Below are positions 21,993 to 32,492 of a DNA stretch of 64,000 nt, piece after piece. The position numbers were made by a program, and so were the translations under genes. Position 1 is the stretch's first letter. Each line of letters starts with the position of its first letter. A model generated the notes under the pieces. The model was not told where the DNA came from and did not search any database. It worked only from the letters and a program-made list of their open reading frames with translations. This DNA is from Diabrotica undecimpunctata (Eukaryota > Arthropoda > Insecta > Coleoptera > Chrysomelidae), in NCBI RefSeq assembly GCF_040954645.1, contig NC_092809.1, positions 78,012,935 to 78,076,934 of the forward strand. The letters run 5' to 3'.

Positions 21993-22650
21993 GTAAACTC
22001 TTAAATATTGGGGAAATCTGCAAGAAATACTCTAATGTGTATCAATTGTTTCGCCGAACGTTTTCGCCAAAGAGAATTAATTTGGCTTCTTCAGGGCTGA
22101 AAGAGAATAAATTATAATTAGCTACCATATATTATCTATTAAAACATTATTGATCTTATCGTAACTTAGAATTGTAGAGTTAGAATATTAAAAAACTTTG
22201 CTAGTAACATAGTGGTGTTTTTTGTTACTATGTGCAAAAAAAGTTTTTTATAAGAATTGAAATGTATGGTAGCTTCGAACTTGATACGTAAAGGCTTACC
22301 CAAGGTTAATCGAAAAACCCAATGCAACTACATTTAAAAGGAGGTAATTCTTTGAAATGTCGGCAATAACTAAATTTTTGATTTTAAATAGTTAAAAGTG
22401 AGGTTCTGTTTAAGCCAGAACGCAAGCGCTGACAACTTCATTATAATTGGTATGAATCTTTATGTCGTTAAGGTTCATTGGTAAAAAACGAATGAATTTA
22501 AATCCCAGTAAAGGGAAATATTATTTTGATTTTCTATATTTAATTATATTATATTGTTCATGTATTATTGAATCTTATTGAGACGTATCTAAGAAAAGCA
22601 AGGGAATGTTATATATTTTTTTGTTAATGAAAATTAATTATAAAGGTATG
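21993..22650 (-). other. Penelope-like 3' untranslated region
   Basis: On the minus strand, 22100-22040 contains CCTGAAGAAGCCAAATTAAT and then GGCGAAAACGTTCGGCGAAA. This CCTGAAGA...CGAAACGTT arrangement is characteristic of Penelope-like termini. The rest up to the stop codon of the GIY-YIG frame is non-coding. Confidence 0.7.
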
Positions 22651-23356
22651 TTAGTTGTTAATGGATATATCAGTCAAGTTAGTAATCTGTGATATAGTAT
22701 TGTTCTTGGTATCTGATTTAAGTAACAGGTGGTATATATCGCTTAGATTCTTGATGTCACTCTTAACATTAATGGAGAAATCGTTAAGAAAAATATAAGA
22801 CATTTCAATGAACTCTCTTTTAGATTTATTGTTCTCACGGTGGAGAATTGTGGTGTTGGTATAGTCCATGAGATGACCAGTGGAATGGACATGTTTGGCT
22901 AATGCACAACGGCCAGGGTGAAGTCGAGAATCACTTTTGTGTAGTGTAATACGTGATTTTAATAATTGAGATGTTTGACCGATGTAGGAATTGTTGCAAG
23001 AGAGACATGGAATGTTGTAGACAATATTACTAAGCCTATCTATGGGAGTCTTATCTTTTATCTTAGAATAAAGATTATTAATTGTTAGGGCTGATCTACA
23101 AGCTACATTAAGTTTAATGTTGTTGTTATTATTGCCAAAGCTATTTTCAACACTTTTCAGAATCCTTGTTAACCCCGGAGTGATATCTCTGAAATATGGT
23201 AATGAAAAATATTTGTTTATAGGAGTATCAGAGACTGGCTTCCCACTTAAGACATCAGGATCAGCATTGTTAGTCGCGAAGGAAGGTGAAATATCTTCGT
23301 CATGGATAGTATTAAACAAAATCTTATTAACTAATGGTGTTGGATAAGCGTTTGAA

Positions 23357-23358
<2 letters not shown>
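22651..23358 (-). pseudogene. Penelope-like element GIY-YIG endonuclease part
   Basis: A single open minus-strand frame, about 236 residues of Penelope origin. It begins NAYPTPLVNKILFN (end of the reverse transcriptase region), continues through SLPYFRDITPGL and ends with the endonuclease. NIVYNIPCLSCNNSYIGQTS gives the GIY-YIG-type Y...YIG pair and a C-x2-C, followed by LKSRITLHKSDSR, CALAKHVHSTGHLMDY (His-rich zinc-like cluster) and REFIEMSYIF with the catalytic-type Glu. The frame is intact to its stop, but the element is 5'-truncated at the TA microsatellite 23359-23408 and lacks the reverse transcriptase core. It is inserted in the 3' LTR of the downstream gypsy element. Confidence 0.88.

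Positions 23359-23408
<50 letters not shown>
23359..23408. repeat. (TA)n microsatellite at the 5' truncation point of the Penelope-like copy
   Basis: About 50 bases of alternating AT. It is translated as alternating Ile-Tyr at the start of the frame that continues into the Penelope protein, and on the other side meets gypsy LTR sequence. Confidence 0.95.
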
Positions 23409-23411
<3 letters not shown>

Positions 23412-23531
23412 CTGACGTTCCAAACTTCACTAGACATTTCAAGAATTTTCGATATCATCTTGAATGTTCTCGAACTACTTCTTCTTTTTCTTCAATGGAC
23501 TTTTCCTATGTGGGATAAATCTTTCGTAACA
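23412..23531 (-). repeat. Truncated 3' LTR of gypsy element 1
   Basis: On the minus strand the LTR starts TGTTACGAA at 23531, immediately after a polypurine tract. Only about 120 bases remain before the TA tract that borders the Penelope insertion. The first nine bases are the same as the start of the 5' LTR of gypsy element 2 (31605), after which the two differ. Confidence 0.7.
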
Positions 23532-23545
23532 CTGCTTCCTCCTTT
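23532..23545 (-). promoter_or_regulatory. Polypurine tract of gypsy element 1
   Basis: Minus-strand AAAGGAGGAAGCAG directly precedes the LTR start TGTTACG. Such a tract primes plus-strand DNA synthesis in LTR retrotransposons. Confidence 0.7.
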
Positions 23546-23699
23546 ATAGTTATTCGCCTCGAATAACTGGACTATCGGGGATCGATTGAAGCCAACGGGG
23601 TGGATCAGTTCCATGGTATGGAGCTAGCCTCTCGATATGAACTACCTTGGGTTTACTTCTAGCTGAAAACTGGATGCGATAGATTAGATCATTTATTTT

Positions 23700-24671
23700 C
23701 TACAGGACGGTATACGGGCCTTCCCAGTTTCGTTGAAGTTTCGGGCAAAGTCCTTTCTTACGTGTGGGATTGTATAACAATACTGGGTCACGTCTTGCGA
23801 AAGTTGTACCAGTAGCATGCATGTCGAGCCTGGCCTTGGCTTTATCACTTTGAAGCTTCAAACTTTTACGAGCAAATTCGTAGACTTTTTCTAATTTTTC
23901 TTTCAAATTTTCAATGTAGGTCGGGGATGAACGTTCTTCTTTGCTGCGAGGCAGTCTTCCGAAAATAAGATCTTGAGGAAGCTTCATTTCTCTTCCGGTG
24001 ATCATCATTGATGGAGAATAACCAGTTGCTTCATGTTCGGAACTTCTATAGGCTAACAGGAATAGAGAAATTAAGCTATCCCAATCTTTTTGATTATCAG
24101 AGACAAACATTGAAAGGTATTGACAAACAGTTCTATTATGTCTTTCGACCATTCCGTCTGATTGAGGATGGAGAGGCGTAGTGCGAGTTTTCTTAATACC
24201 CAAGATTTTCATTAATTCTTGCCATAATTCTGATTCAAAATTTCGTCCTTGATCAGAATGTAACTCTAAAGGAACTCCATGTCTTGATACGACGTGTGTT
24301 ATAAATGCTTCCGCTACTGTAGGCGCTTCTTGATTAGGACGGGGTACAATTTCAGGCAATTTTGAAAAATAATCCATTGCGACCATTAAGTACTTGTTCC
24401 CTCTCTCTGTCATCGGAAGTGGACCAAGTCGTTCAAAAGGCTCTCCGGAAAGATATTGTGCCATTTTACCACGACTTCTTGTTCTAGGGCCTTTTTTACC
24501 ATTACATAAATCGCATTTCCTACACCAATCTTCTACATCTCGGAGACAATTGATCCAGTAAAATCTGTCTCGAACTCTGGCCAGTGTTCTTTTGACTCCA
24601 AAATGTCCTCCAGAAAGGCTGCTATAAAGTTCTTGCAACACACTTTTAATGTGTGATTTCAGCAGTACCAC
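23700..24671 (-). pseudogene. Ty3/gypsy integrase (element 1)
   Basis: Open minus-strand frame of 323 residues. The N-terminal zinc-binding part is visible as SGGHFGVKRT and CRKCDLC. The core has MDYFSKLPEIV (first Asp), LHSDQGRNFESELW (second Asp) and SDGMVERHNRT (Glu), with 35 residues between second Asp and Glu, the D-D-35-E signature. The C-terminal part ends LQRNWEGPYTVL, typical of gypsy integrases. The enzyme inserts the cDNA copy into the genome. The domain itself looks intact, but the frame is separated from RNase H by a degenerate stretch (24672-25083) and the protein stops at the PYTVL end earlier than usual. Confidence 0.9.
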
Positions 24672-25083
24672 TTGTTGAACTATACGTACTCCATCGGGAC
24701 TTTCCCACTTCCGATATAATAGACCATTGAAAAGATACAGAGATTCCCATTGAGCCCAGTACGCTTTTATAGTTCCACTGTATTTGGTTATTTCCTGCCA
24801 AATAGGTCTTACTCCATTTTTAAGCCATTCTCATATGACTTTTAAGTCATTATCTTTCTTTTGACTCTTTTTAAGGTTTTCCAGGAAGTCTGATCATTAT
24901 CTTCTTCCTGTATAACTGTGGTTACCTGGAGACTTACTTCTTCGGTTATGTTCTCTTTATCTTCAAATCTTTTACAGTACTGGCATTGTCGTTCCAAACA
25001 GGGTCACCTAGAAAGAATATCGGCATTGTTATCGAAACGCCCTTTTCTATGTACTACGTCGAAGTTATACTGTTGGGGTCTCT

Positions 25084-25683
25084 TTATCCACCGAGCCACT
25101 TGTCCCTCTGGCTTCTTAAATTCATTAGCCACTGTAAAGCGCTATGGTCAGTTCTAACTATAAAATTTCTGTTATTAAGAAAAGTATGAAAATGTTCTAG
25201 GGCTTTTATAATAGCTAGGAGCTCTTTTCTGGTAACACAATAATTCTTTTGAGCCTTTCCTATTGTTTTACTAAAATATGCAATAACTTTTTCTTCGCCT
25301 TCCTGTTCTTGTGATAATACTGCGCCAATACCATGCTGAGATGCCTCACAATCCAACAGAAATTTGCCATCTTCTCGTGGATATGCTAGAATTGATGCTG
25401 TTGTAAGTCGTTTTTTTAAATCTATGAAAGCATTTTGACAATCCGGTGTCCAGTCAAATTCAATGTTGTTTTCGGTTAGTCGATAAAGGGGCTTAGCTAT
25501 GCGGCCAAAATCTTTAATAAATTTCCGGTAATATGAACAGAGTCCAAGAAAACTTCTAATTTCCTTTTTATTTGCTGGTTTAGGCCAATCTTTAATAACT
25601 GAAATCTTCTCTGGATCAGTTTTAATTCCTTCTACTGAAACGATATGTCCTAAATAGTATGCCTCTCTTTGAAATAGTAACAT
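25084..25683 (-). pseudogene. Ty3/gypsy connection and RNase H domain (element 1)
   Basis: Minus-strand frame with YLGHIVSVEGIKTDPEKI and IRSFLGLCSYYRKFIKDF (end of the reverse transcriptase), then LTTASILAYPREDGKFLLDC, where RNase H begins, KNYCVTRKELLAIIKALEHF (catalytic Glu) and FIVRTDHSALQWL (third acidic residue). RNase H removes the RNA strand after minus-strand synthesis. The first acidic residue region reads DCEASQHGIGAVLS, where D-x-S/A is usual. Frame breaks occur at 25680 against the reverse transcriptase and at 25084 before integrase. Confidence 0.88.
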
Positions 25684-26450
25684 TTCTTATAATTTAACTT
25701 TAAATTGGCATTTCTCAATCTGTCAAATACCTCGCTTAAGGTTTTCAGATGTTCATCAAACGTTTTGGACATAATCATTATATCATTAAGATATACTAGA
25801 CACGTTTTCCAGGTAAGTCCTTTTAAAACCATCTCCATTAGACGTTCAAACGTAGCTGGAGCATTACACGGACCAAATGGTAGAACCTGAAACCTGTAGA
25901 AACCACGGCCAGTTGAAAAAGCTGTTTTGTCTCGATCATCACGATGTACTTCTACTTGCCAGTAGCCACTTTTTAAATCTAGGGTAGAAAACCATTTAGC
26001 ACCTGATAGAGTGTTTAGTGTATCATCTATTCTTGGCAACGGATAACTGTCTTCTTGTGTAACCTGGTTTAACCTTCTGTAGTCTACACAAAAGCGAGTA
26101 GATCCATCTTTCTTAGTTACTAAGACTACTGGTGAACACCGGGGGCCCGAAGCTTCTTCGATAATATCAGCATTTATCACGTCATGTATAATGTTTTTAA
26201 CTTCTTTTTGTCTAGCAAATGGCAATCTCCGTGGCGCTTGACGAATTGGTCTTGCCTCTCCAGTACAAATTGTATGTTGAACTAAACTAGTACGTCCTGT
26301 AGATTTCTCGGATTCAAAAATGTCGTACTTCTCATTAATAAATTCGTTAATTTTATTTAATTCTTTAGTTGTTAAGTGGTCAACATTTTTGATTAGTTGT
26401 TTCACTAGGCCAGCGTCAACTGGGTTACTGGAAGCTGTATTCTTTTTCAA
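25650..26450 (-). pseudogene. Ty3/gypsy reverse transcriptase (element 1), YLND in place of YLDD
   Basis: Minus-strand frame containing [83 protein letters not shown] and CLVYLNDIMIMSKTF. This is the complete motif series of a gypsy reverse transcriptase. In the polymerase box the first of the two catalytic aspartates is Asn (Y-L-N-D), and FG-L-C-N-A-P has Pro for Leu, so the enzyme is probably dead even apart from the frame break at 25680. The segment 26451-26680 links it to protease in broken form. Confidence 0.9.
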
Positions 26451-26680
26451 ATATTTTTCGCACTTGCTTATTTTTTCTATTGGTGCACAGAATGCTGTTT
26501 GTTGTTATTTCTTAAATTTAAAAGGCTTTTTAGACAAATTAGCAACCCTTACTGGAATCATCTCATCTACATTAATGAGGCATCTGGCTATCAAAATTCC
26601 ATCACTAACTAGTTCATCGCTTTCCACAACGCCGAAATGTAGACCTTCAGGTTTTTGACTCAGTCTCGCCAGGAGATACT

Positions 26681-27103
26681 TCAGATACTGATACTTTCAG
26701 AATTTTGAGGAATTTCGGTATCCTCGCTCACTATAACTCTTACTTGAGGTACCGATTCTTCCAAATTTAGGACAATTTCTTCATTTTCAATTAACAAAAT
26801 TTTATTTTGAAGATCCATGATAAATTTGTTCTGCATAATATCCATCCCAATAACGCATTCGTCTTTAATATCGGCTACAAGGAAAATGTGTTTTATCAAG
26901 GTGTTACCAATCTGTATGGTTGCCGTTATCTCTCCATGAATTGGAATAGTGTGGCCTGAAGCTGTTTCCAGAACTAAGTTTGTTTTAGTGGGTTGTAGTT
27001 TCTCATTCAGAAATCCGGTTCGAATAAAGGATCTGGTTGCACCGGTATCAATAATAAAGGTGCATTTTTGATTCTCAACCCTTAAGTAATAAATTCTGTT
27101 CAT
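26681..27103 (-). pseudogene. Ty3/gypsy aspartic protease (element 1)
   Basis: Minus-strand frame with FIIDTGATRSFI (the D-T/S-G active site), ETASGHTIPIHGEITATIQI and CVIGMDIMQNKF, typical of retropepsin-like proteases of gypsy elements. About 140 residues. It follows the gag frame after a 150-bp gap and precedes reverse transcriptase in the usual order. Active-site residues are present. Confidence 0.85.
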
Positions 27104-27254
27104 TTTTATGTAAAGTGTAAGTGCGAATTTGGGGGCTTTTATTAGATACAGCCGACGCCCGCCCCTTAGTGTCGACTTTTATTCTTTTCCCTGGCTATTG
27201 TTTGCGTATCTGTGGTCAGTTGTAGGAGATCGATTTCTTAGAGACCTATCTCTA

Positions 27255-27957
27255 TTACCTAGTATTTCTAATAGGACTATGTGATGGGCTTCTGGATGTC
27301 GATCTAGGCGACCTTCTAGCCTCATTCTTTGGATGTTCTCTCCTTGTTTGGGATCGGCTTCTGCAATTGTTTTGAAAATATCCTATTCTCCCGCAATTAA
27401 AACATCTTCTGTTTTCATTTCGAGGTTTTTGTTGAAGATTTTGCAGTATGTTTAAAATTTGGGATAAAATAGGTTGTTGGTTATCTGCGGTTGTGATTTC
27501 TTCATTTTCTTGATTTTGGGCGAGATCTGGAAATGCTTTTTGCCGCTTCATACTCCTGGGCTGAGACTAGTGCCCCATTTAGCGATTTGTGATGTTGTAA
27601 TCGGAGAACTTGTTGCATTTTAACATCCTGTAGTCCACCTATGAATGCATGTATTCCAATTTGTTCCAGAAAATCTTTAGGTGCCTGAGGGTATGCTAAG
27701 TGCAGTAGTCTTTTAATGTCGGCTTCAAATTCTTGCAGGCTTTCCTTATGTTTTTGATATCGAATTTTTAGCTGACTTTGGAAAACCTGCTTTAGATGCT
27801 GCTGGCCATATCTTGTCTCTAAAGCTTCAACCAGAGAGGTATAACTGGGTGCATCTTGGGGAAGGAATTGCAAAACGGTTGCTGCCTGTCCTCGAAGCGA
27901 CACCACCAAAGAAGCTGCCATTTCTTTTTCATTCCAGCCATTTGCTCTAGCTGCTCC
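27255..27957 (-). pseudogene. Ty3/gypsy Gag (element 1), N-terminus lost
   Basis: Minus-strand capsid-like region ANGWNEKEMAASLVVSLRGQ, LVEALETRYGQQHLKQVFQS, LQEFEADIKRLLHLAYP and DFLEQIGIHAFIGGLQD, then a shift to the frame 27551-27255 with a zinc knuckle. The knuckle reads C-F-N-C-G-R-I-G-Y-F-Q-N-N-C, so the usual His is replaced by Tyr. Gag forms the particle that packages element RNA. The start is missing: the frame is joined at about 27957 to RNase H of gypsy element 2. Confidence 0.85.
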
Positions 27958-28757
27958 TATTGCACTGTTGCTTGCATCGGTGTCCAACACAAATTTTCCT
28001 GCCTGTCTAGGGTAGCTTAAAATCGGTGCGCTGATCAGAGCCATTTATAAGTGTTCGAAAGCTCTTTGACACTCTTCGCTCCATGTATATTCTTTGCCTT
28101 CTTCTATCAACTTTGTTAATGGCTTGTGGATGTTGGCAAATCCTTTGACAAAACGTCGGTAATATGTACATAGGCCAAGAAAACTTCTAATTTCATGTTT
28201 ATCTCTTGGTACCGGTCAATTCTTAATTACTGCAAGTTTTTCAGGATCGGCTTTTACACCATTACTTGCTACAATATGTCCCAAGTACTTCACTTCTCGT
28301 CGAAACAAGTGACTTTTCTTCGGACTCAACTTCAAATTTGCTGCCCGCAATCGTTAAAAGACTTCTGTCAGATTATTGGCATGTTCGTCGAAGGATCTTC
28401 CAACTACAATTACATCATCCAAATAAACGAGGCATGTTTTTCATGTTAGACCTCTTAAAACTGCCTCCATTAATCTCTCAAATGTGGCCGGGCATTACAT
28501 AAACCAAAGGGCATAACTGTGAAATGCCAAAGCCCTGATCCTATCGAGAATGCGGTTTTTTCACGATCGGCTGGCTCCATGTTTACTTGCCAATATCCAC
28601 TTTTCAGATCGAGTATGGAGAACCAACGAGAACCAGAAAGTGTATCCAAAGTATCGTCTATTCTGGGTAAAGGATAACTATCTTTTTTAGTTACCGCATT
28701 GAGATGTCGGTAGTCAATACAAAAACGTGTTGAACCATCTTTCTTCTTTACTAGCAC
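27958..28757 (-). pseudogene. Ty3/gypsy reverse transcriptase and start of RNase H (element 2)
   Basis: Minus strand. 28757-28470 has [46 protein letters not shown] and MPFGLCNA, then after shifts CLVYLDDVIVV-like and FLGLCTYYRRF-like segments near 28430-28150. From 28044 the frame reads ISAPILSYPRQAGKFVLDTD and ASNSAIGA, the opening of RNase H. It then passes without a stop into element 1 Gag at about 27957, so the rest of RNase H and the whole integrase of this element are missing. The YLDD box is retained here. Confidence 0.85.
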
Positions 28758-28807
28758 TACTGGTGATGTCTATGGACTGTTGGATGGTTCAATTACCCCT
28801 TGTTTGT

Positions 28808-29857
28808 TCATATCTTTGATGATGTCTTCGGCTTCATCTCTTTTCGCAAATGGAAGTCGTCTAGGTTGTTGTCTGATTGGCTGAGCGTCTTAGGTTGTTG
28901 TCTGATTGGCTGAGCGTCTCCGGTATTAATTTTATGCTTTACTATGCTTGTTTTGTCATTATCCTTCTTATCCATGGCAAAAACATCTTGAAATTCTATC
29001 AGCATAGACTTCACTTTTTTGGTTCGTTCATCATCAAGATCTTGGCACATTTTAATCATCGTCTCAACAAGCTCCTTTGGAGACTTAGATTTCGACGGTT
29101 TCTCATTAGTATTCATGGAACAAATCGAAGACACGGGAACACACTGTCCGATCAAAGTTCTTTTACTTAACTTAATAGCAGTTCCCTTTAAATTCATAAC
29201 TCTTTCAGAAACGACATCTCGAATTCTCACTAAAGCTTTTGCCGTTAAGAACTCGGAATTATTCACATCTTCGACCATCCTTAAACTTCCGTCTCGGCAG
29301 TAACCATCAGGTCTGGTTATCAAAAGTTTCTCACTATTACCGGGTATTGTTACGTCACAAGTAGTTATTAAGCTGACAACATCTTCTTTGTCTTCATGAA
29401 ACGGCAACTCTTCACCACTGATCTCGAGGACTCCATCTTTGACATTCAATACAGCCCCAACTTTCCTTAGTAAATCCATCCCGAATATGAACTCATCGGA
29501 GATCTCTGCAATTAATACTCTATGTTTCACTGTAGTCTGGCCAATGGATACTGACATATTAGCCTCGCCATATGTATTAGTTATCCCACCAGTTGCTGTT
29601 CTAAGCTTTACTGTTGCAGCCGATAATTTAAGATATCCTCGTACAACTTCTGGACGTGCAATAGTTCTTGTTGCACCTGTATCTACCAAAAACGATCTAC
29701 ATTTATTATTGATACGACCCTCGATGTACAAGCTATGAATTCCACCTGAGGACGTAATGTTCACAGTTACTATGGGGGCTGTGTTTCTCGAGGTCGGCAG
29801 TTGCCCCTTGGTGTCGACCCGTTCTAGTTTTCCGACTGTTGTATCATTTTCTTGCAA
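28808..29857 (-). pseudogene. Ty3/gypsy protease and linker to reverse transcriptase (element 2)
   Basis: Minus-strand frame of 349 residues with FLVDTGATRTIARPEVV (active-site D-T-G), MSVSIGQTTVKHRVLIAEI, FIFGMDLLRKVGAVL, then a long linker and TSIVKHKINTGDAQPIRQ, which normally leads into reverse transcriptase. The frame leaves the normal reading directly after PIRQQP because of the 29-bp tandem duplication at 28862-28919. Protease and upstream parts otherwise look intact. Confidence 0.88.
28862..28919. repeat. 29-bp perfect tandem duplication in gypsy element 2
   Basis: 28862-28890 and 28891-28919 are identical. As 29 is not a multiple of three, the duplication shifts the pol frame between protease and reverse transcriptase. 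Identity of the copies suggests a recent slippage event. Confidence 0.95.
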
Positions 29858-30596
29858 TTACGGCGAATGTGACCTACGTCACCACAATTCCAACATTTGG
29901 GCTCGCGTCTCTTCGGCATCGTGTTACGAACTACTTTTCGTACCATTTCTTCCAGACGTTCATTGTTTGGTTCTTCGCCTTCTTCGATGGTTCTTACTCG
30001 ATGGCTCCGTGAAGTTTGACTAGCCGTTTCATGTTCCAAGGTAATAGCAAGCGCTTCATCTAGAACTTTCGGTCTTGCTAGTCGTAAAGCTTTCTGTAAT
30101 TCACTTTCTTATTGACGAAGGTATCTACAGCAATTTCTTCCAAAATGTTGTCTGGTACCTCCGGATAAGCCAACCGCAATATACGAGCAACATCTGCTTC
30201 AAACTCTTGCAAATTTTCACTTGCTCGTTGAATTCTACTTCTTAGTTGCGCCTTGTAGACTTGTTGTAGATGGGCATCTCCGTAACGTTTGTCTAGTCGA
30301 GTGAACAAGGTCTGGTAACATTTTTCTTGATCCTTAGGAATCGATCTTAGGATATCCGCAGCATCACCTCGTAAAGCAGCAGTCAAGGAAACAGCTTTTT
30401 CTTGTTCTGTCCAATGATTGGCTGTCGCAATAGCTTCAAATTGTCTAAGGTATATGGACCAAGAAGACTTTCCATCAAATGGTGGCGATTTGAATCTCAT
30501 ATTATGTGTCGTTTCGTCTCTAGGTGATTCTTCTTTCACTACCGGATCTAAGGCTATTGTATTAACTGGTAGTAGCACTTTTGTATTAGTTATCAT
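29824..30596 (-). pseudogene. Ty3/gypsy Gag capsid and zinc knuckle (element 2)
   Basis: Minus-strand 30596-30078 carries the capsid-like region PPFDGKSSWSIYLRQFEAIA, HWTEQEKAVSLTAALRGDAA, RLDKRYGDAHLQQVYKAQL and LQEFEADVARILRLAYPEVP. 30039-29824 has an intact C-W-N-C-G-D-V-G-H-I-R-R-N-C knuckle. The two parts are in different frames, separated near 30078-30110. Clearly related to, but diverged from, the Gag of element 1 downstream. Confidence 0.87.
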
Positions 30597-30659
30597 GCTC
30601 TCTAACTGTTTGATCTTCTCTTCTACTTTATCGAATGTTTTAGAAACTTCTTCAAATTT

Positions 30660-30970
30660 TTCATTGTTTTTTTTTTAGAAGTTTCTGCCATCATTTGAGA
30701 AACATTTTCAAATTTCTCGTCGAATCTTCGAGATACATTTTCGAATTTCTCATCGAATCTTTTGGAAACGTTCTCTAATTTATCATCATTTTTTTTTATA
30801 AGATTCTTCTATCATTTGAGACGTTTCATCGAATCTTCTGGAAACATTCTCGAATTTATCATCATTTTTTTTTTAGAAAATTCTTCTATCATTTGAGACG
30901 TTTCATCGAATCTTTTGGAAACATTCTCGAATTTATCATCATTTTTTTAGAAGATTCTTCTATCATTTGC
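30660..30970 (-). repeat. Coding tandem repeats with homopolymer tracts in Gag (element 2)
   Basis: About four imperfect units of roughly 70-80 bp. On the minus strand each encodes KFENVSKRFDETSQMIEES-like, heptad-like sequence, expected to form a coiled coil. Each unit contains an A-tract (minus strand) of different length: 7 near 30950, 10 near 30870, 9 near 30795 and 10 near 30670. The changing lengths shift the reading frame between units, so the repeat region is now broken. Confidence 0.8.
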
Positions 30971-31161
30971 GAGATATTTTTTATTTTTATTAAAACTGCT
31001 TCTTCTGCTGACTGGAATTGGAATGTCTCTGGGTCGTCTCCATTCTTGTTAAGCACAGTATTCAGTCGTTCTTGGAGTATCATCTTGGACCCACTGCAGT
31101 CTTCATCGCGTTCTTCTAGTTGCTCACGCAACTGTTTTACTGAAAGTTCTACTAGCAGCAT
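30889..31161 (-). pseudogene. Gag N-terminus with SAP-like motif (element 2)
   Basis: Minus-strand frame starts MLLVELSVKQLREQLEERDE. The following CSGSKMILQERLNTVL completes a helix-turn-helix pattern resembling a SAP motif (L-x3-L...G-x-K-x2-L-x2-R-L), a small DNA-binding fold. It then enters the repeat region and is shifted out of frame in the 7-base A-tract near 30950. The ATG at 31161-31159 lies 166 bp after the LTR, a plausible gag start. The SAP assignment is by eye. Confidence 0.65.
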
Positions 31162-31326
31162 CTTTGGTCAGGCACACACGTACTTTTTATATATTCTTTT
31201 ATACAAAGATCACTACCGAACTACGCGGATGTTCCTGACGAATAATACTTTTTTTTTTGAAAGTTCAAAAGTCTTTTTCAAAAGTCATTGCTGAATTTAT
31301 TTTCAAATCTCACACCGGACACCAAC

Positions 31327-31605
31327 TGTAGCGAGATTAAATAAAACGAGCGGTTCGAATTTATATAAATATATTTATTTATAAGTTTACAATTCGGTAC
31401 TCTCTTATAAACTAAACTAAACTCATAACATCGTTACATATATATACTAAAGTTACTATGTTCGAGAACATTCTGGCGTAGTCCCACCTCTAATTCGTCT
31501 ACGTGACGTGTTATTCTACCTCGCACTCGATACATCGCGAATGTTTTAATGCCTTTTTAGAGTTGCAACCGTTATATGGGCCATGCCGAAAGCATGTTCG
31601 TAACA
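31327..31605 (-). repeat. 5' LTR of gypsy element 2 (279 bp), with adjacent primer site
   Basis: Read on the minus strand the segment starts TGTTACGAACATGC at 31605 and ends TCTCGCTACA at 31327, giving TG...CA ends. Directly after the end comes GT and TGGTGTCCGGTGTGAG (31324-31309), in the position of a tRNA primer binding site. Gag begins downstream. No second full copy of this LTR occurs in the window; the only LTR at the other end of the composite element is the diverged stub at 23412-23531. Confidence 0.8.
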
Positions 31606-32490
31606 CAGTGTACGAGAGAGTGTAGTCATATCTTAGCACTAACAAAACTTTTAAGGACTAGAAAAATGAAACGCTACAATATTATCAACCACGGTTCGTC
31701 TTGTTTTTTACTCGAAAGACGTAGAGCAGTAAGATTGCAACCGCATCAAAAATGTGTTTGTTCATTGGGATCACAATGGAATTGAAATTGTCTTGAGTGG
31801 AGAGTGTCCATTTTGTTTATGTACCTATGTAATGTAATTATTTAGTTCCTCTTTCACTGTACATATATCAAATATATCAAACAGAATATAATCAAGAAAA
31901 TAACGATTTAAATAACCCCAGTGCCCTACACAACAGCAGTCTCTCGTATATCACTTTTATCGTTATTAAGGGATACTCTTCTGACAACTCCAGTCAGGAT
32001 ATGTGGGTGGTGAAGACCGCTACCTACGCAGCGGCAACTTCTTAGGAATAGCTTATATTTTCTTTTTATACTACTAACTCATACCATGTTGAATAGAGGA
32101 CTTGTAATTTAAGTCTCAATTATGAACGACTATCAGAAAATGCTGAATTGATGATGTGTATTTGAAAAGAAGATTTACTTCAAAACAGTATTGGGAAGTA
32201 TAGGAGATTATAGTCCGAGAAATATTGTATGATTGCAGGACTGATTTGTTAACTTAACGATTCAATTTTACATTTTATTAAATTAAATTTCAGTGGTACT
32301 TTATCCGACAAAATAAACAATACTCGACACTAGAGCGTTAAAGAGCGCTAAAGAATCGCTTCTTCTTCTTCCTCCTCTTGTGCCACTTCTATCGGAGATT
32401 GGAAATCATCAAAGCTATATTGATCTTAGTTAAAGTTGTTTTTTCTGGGGGTGGAAATATCTAAAAACCATACCAGGTTAACCCATTCCT
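31606..32490. other. No recognised gene
   Basis: Flank of the gypsy composite. An open frame at 31576-31785 overlaps the LTR and resembles nothing I know. Confidence 0.4.
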
Positions 32491-32492
32491 AG

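Noticed and set aside
30893..31294. 133-codon plus-strand frame
   Set aside because: Antisense shadow of the gypsy Gag N-terminus and repeat region on the minus strand.
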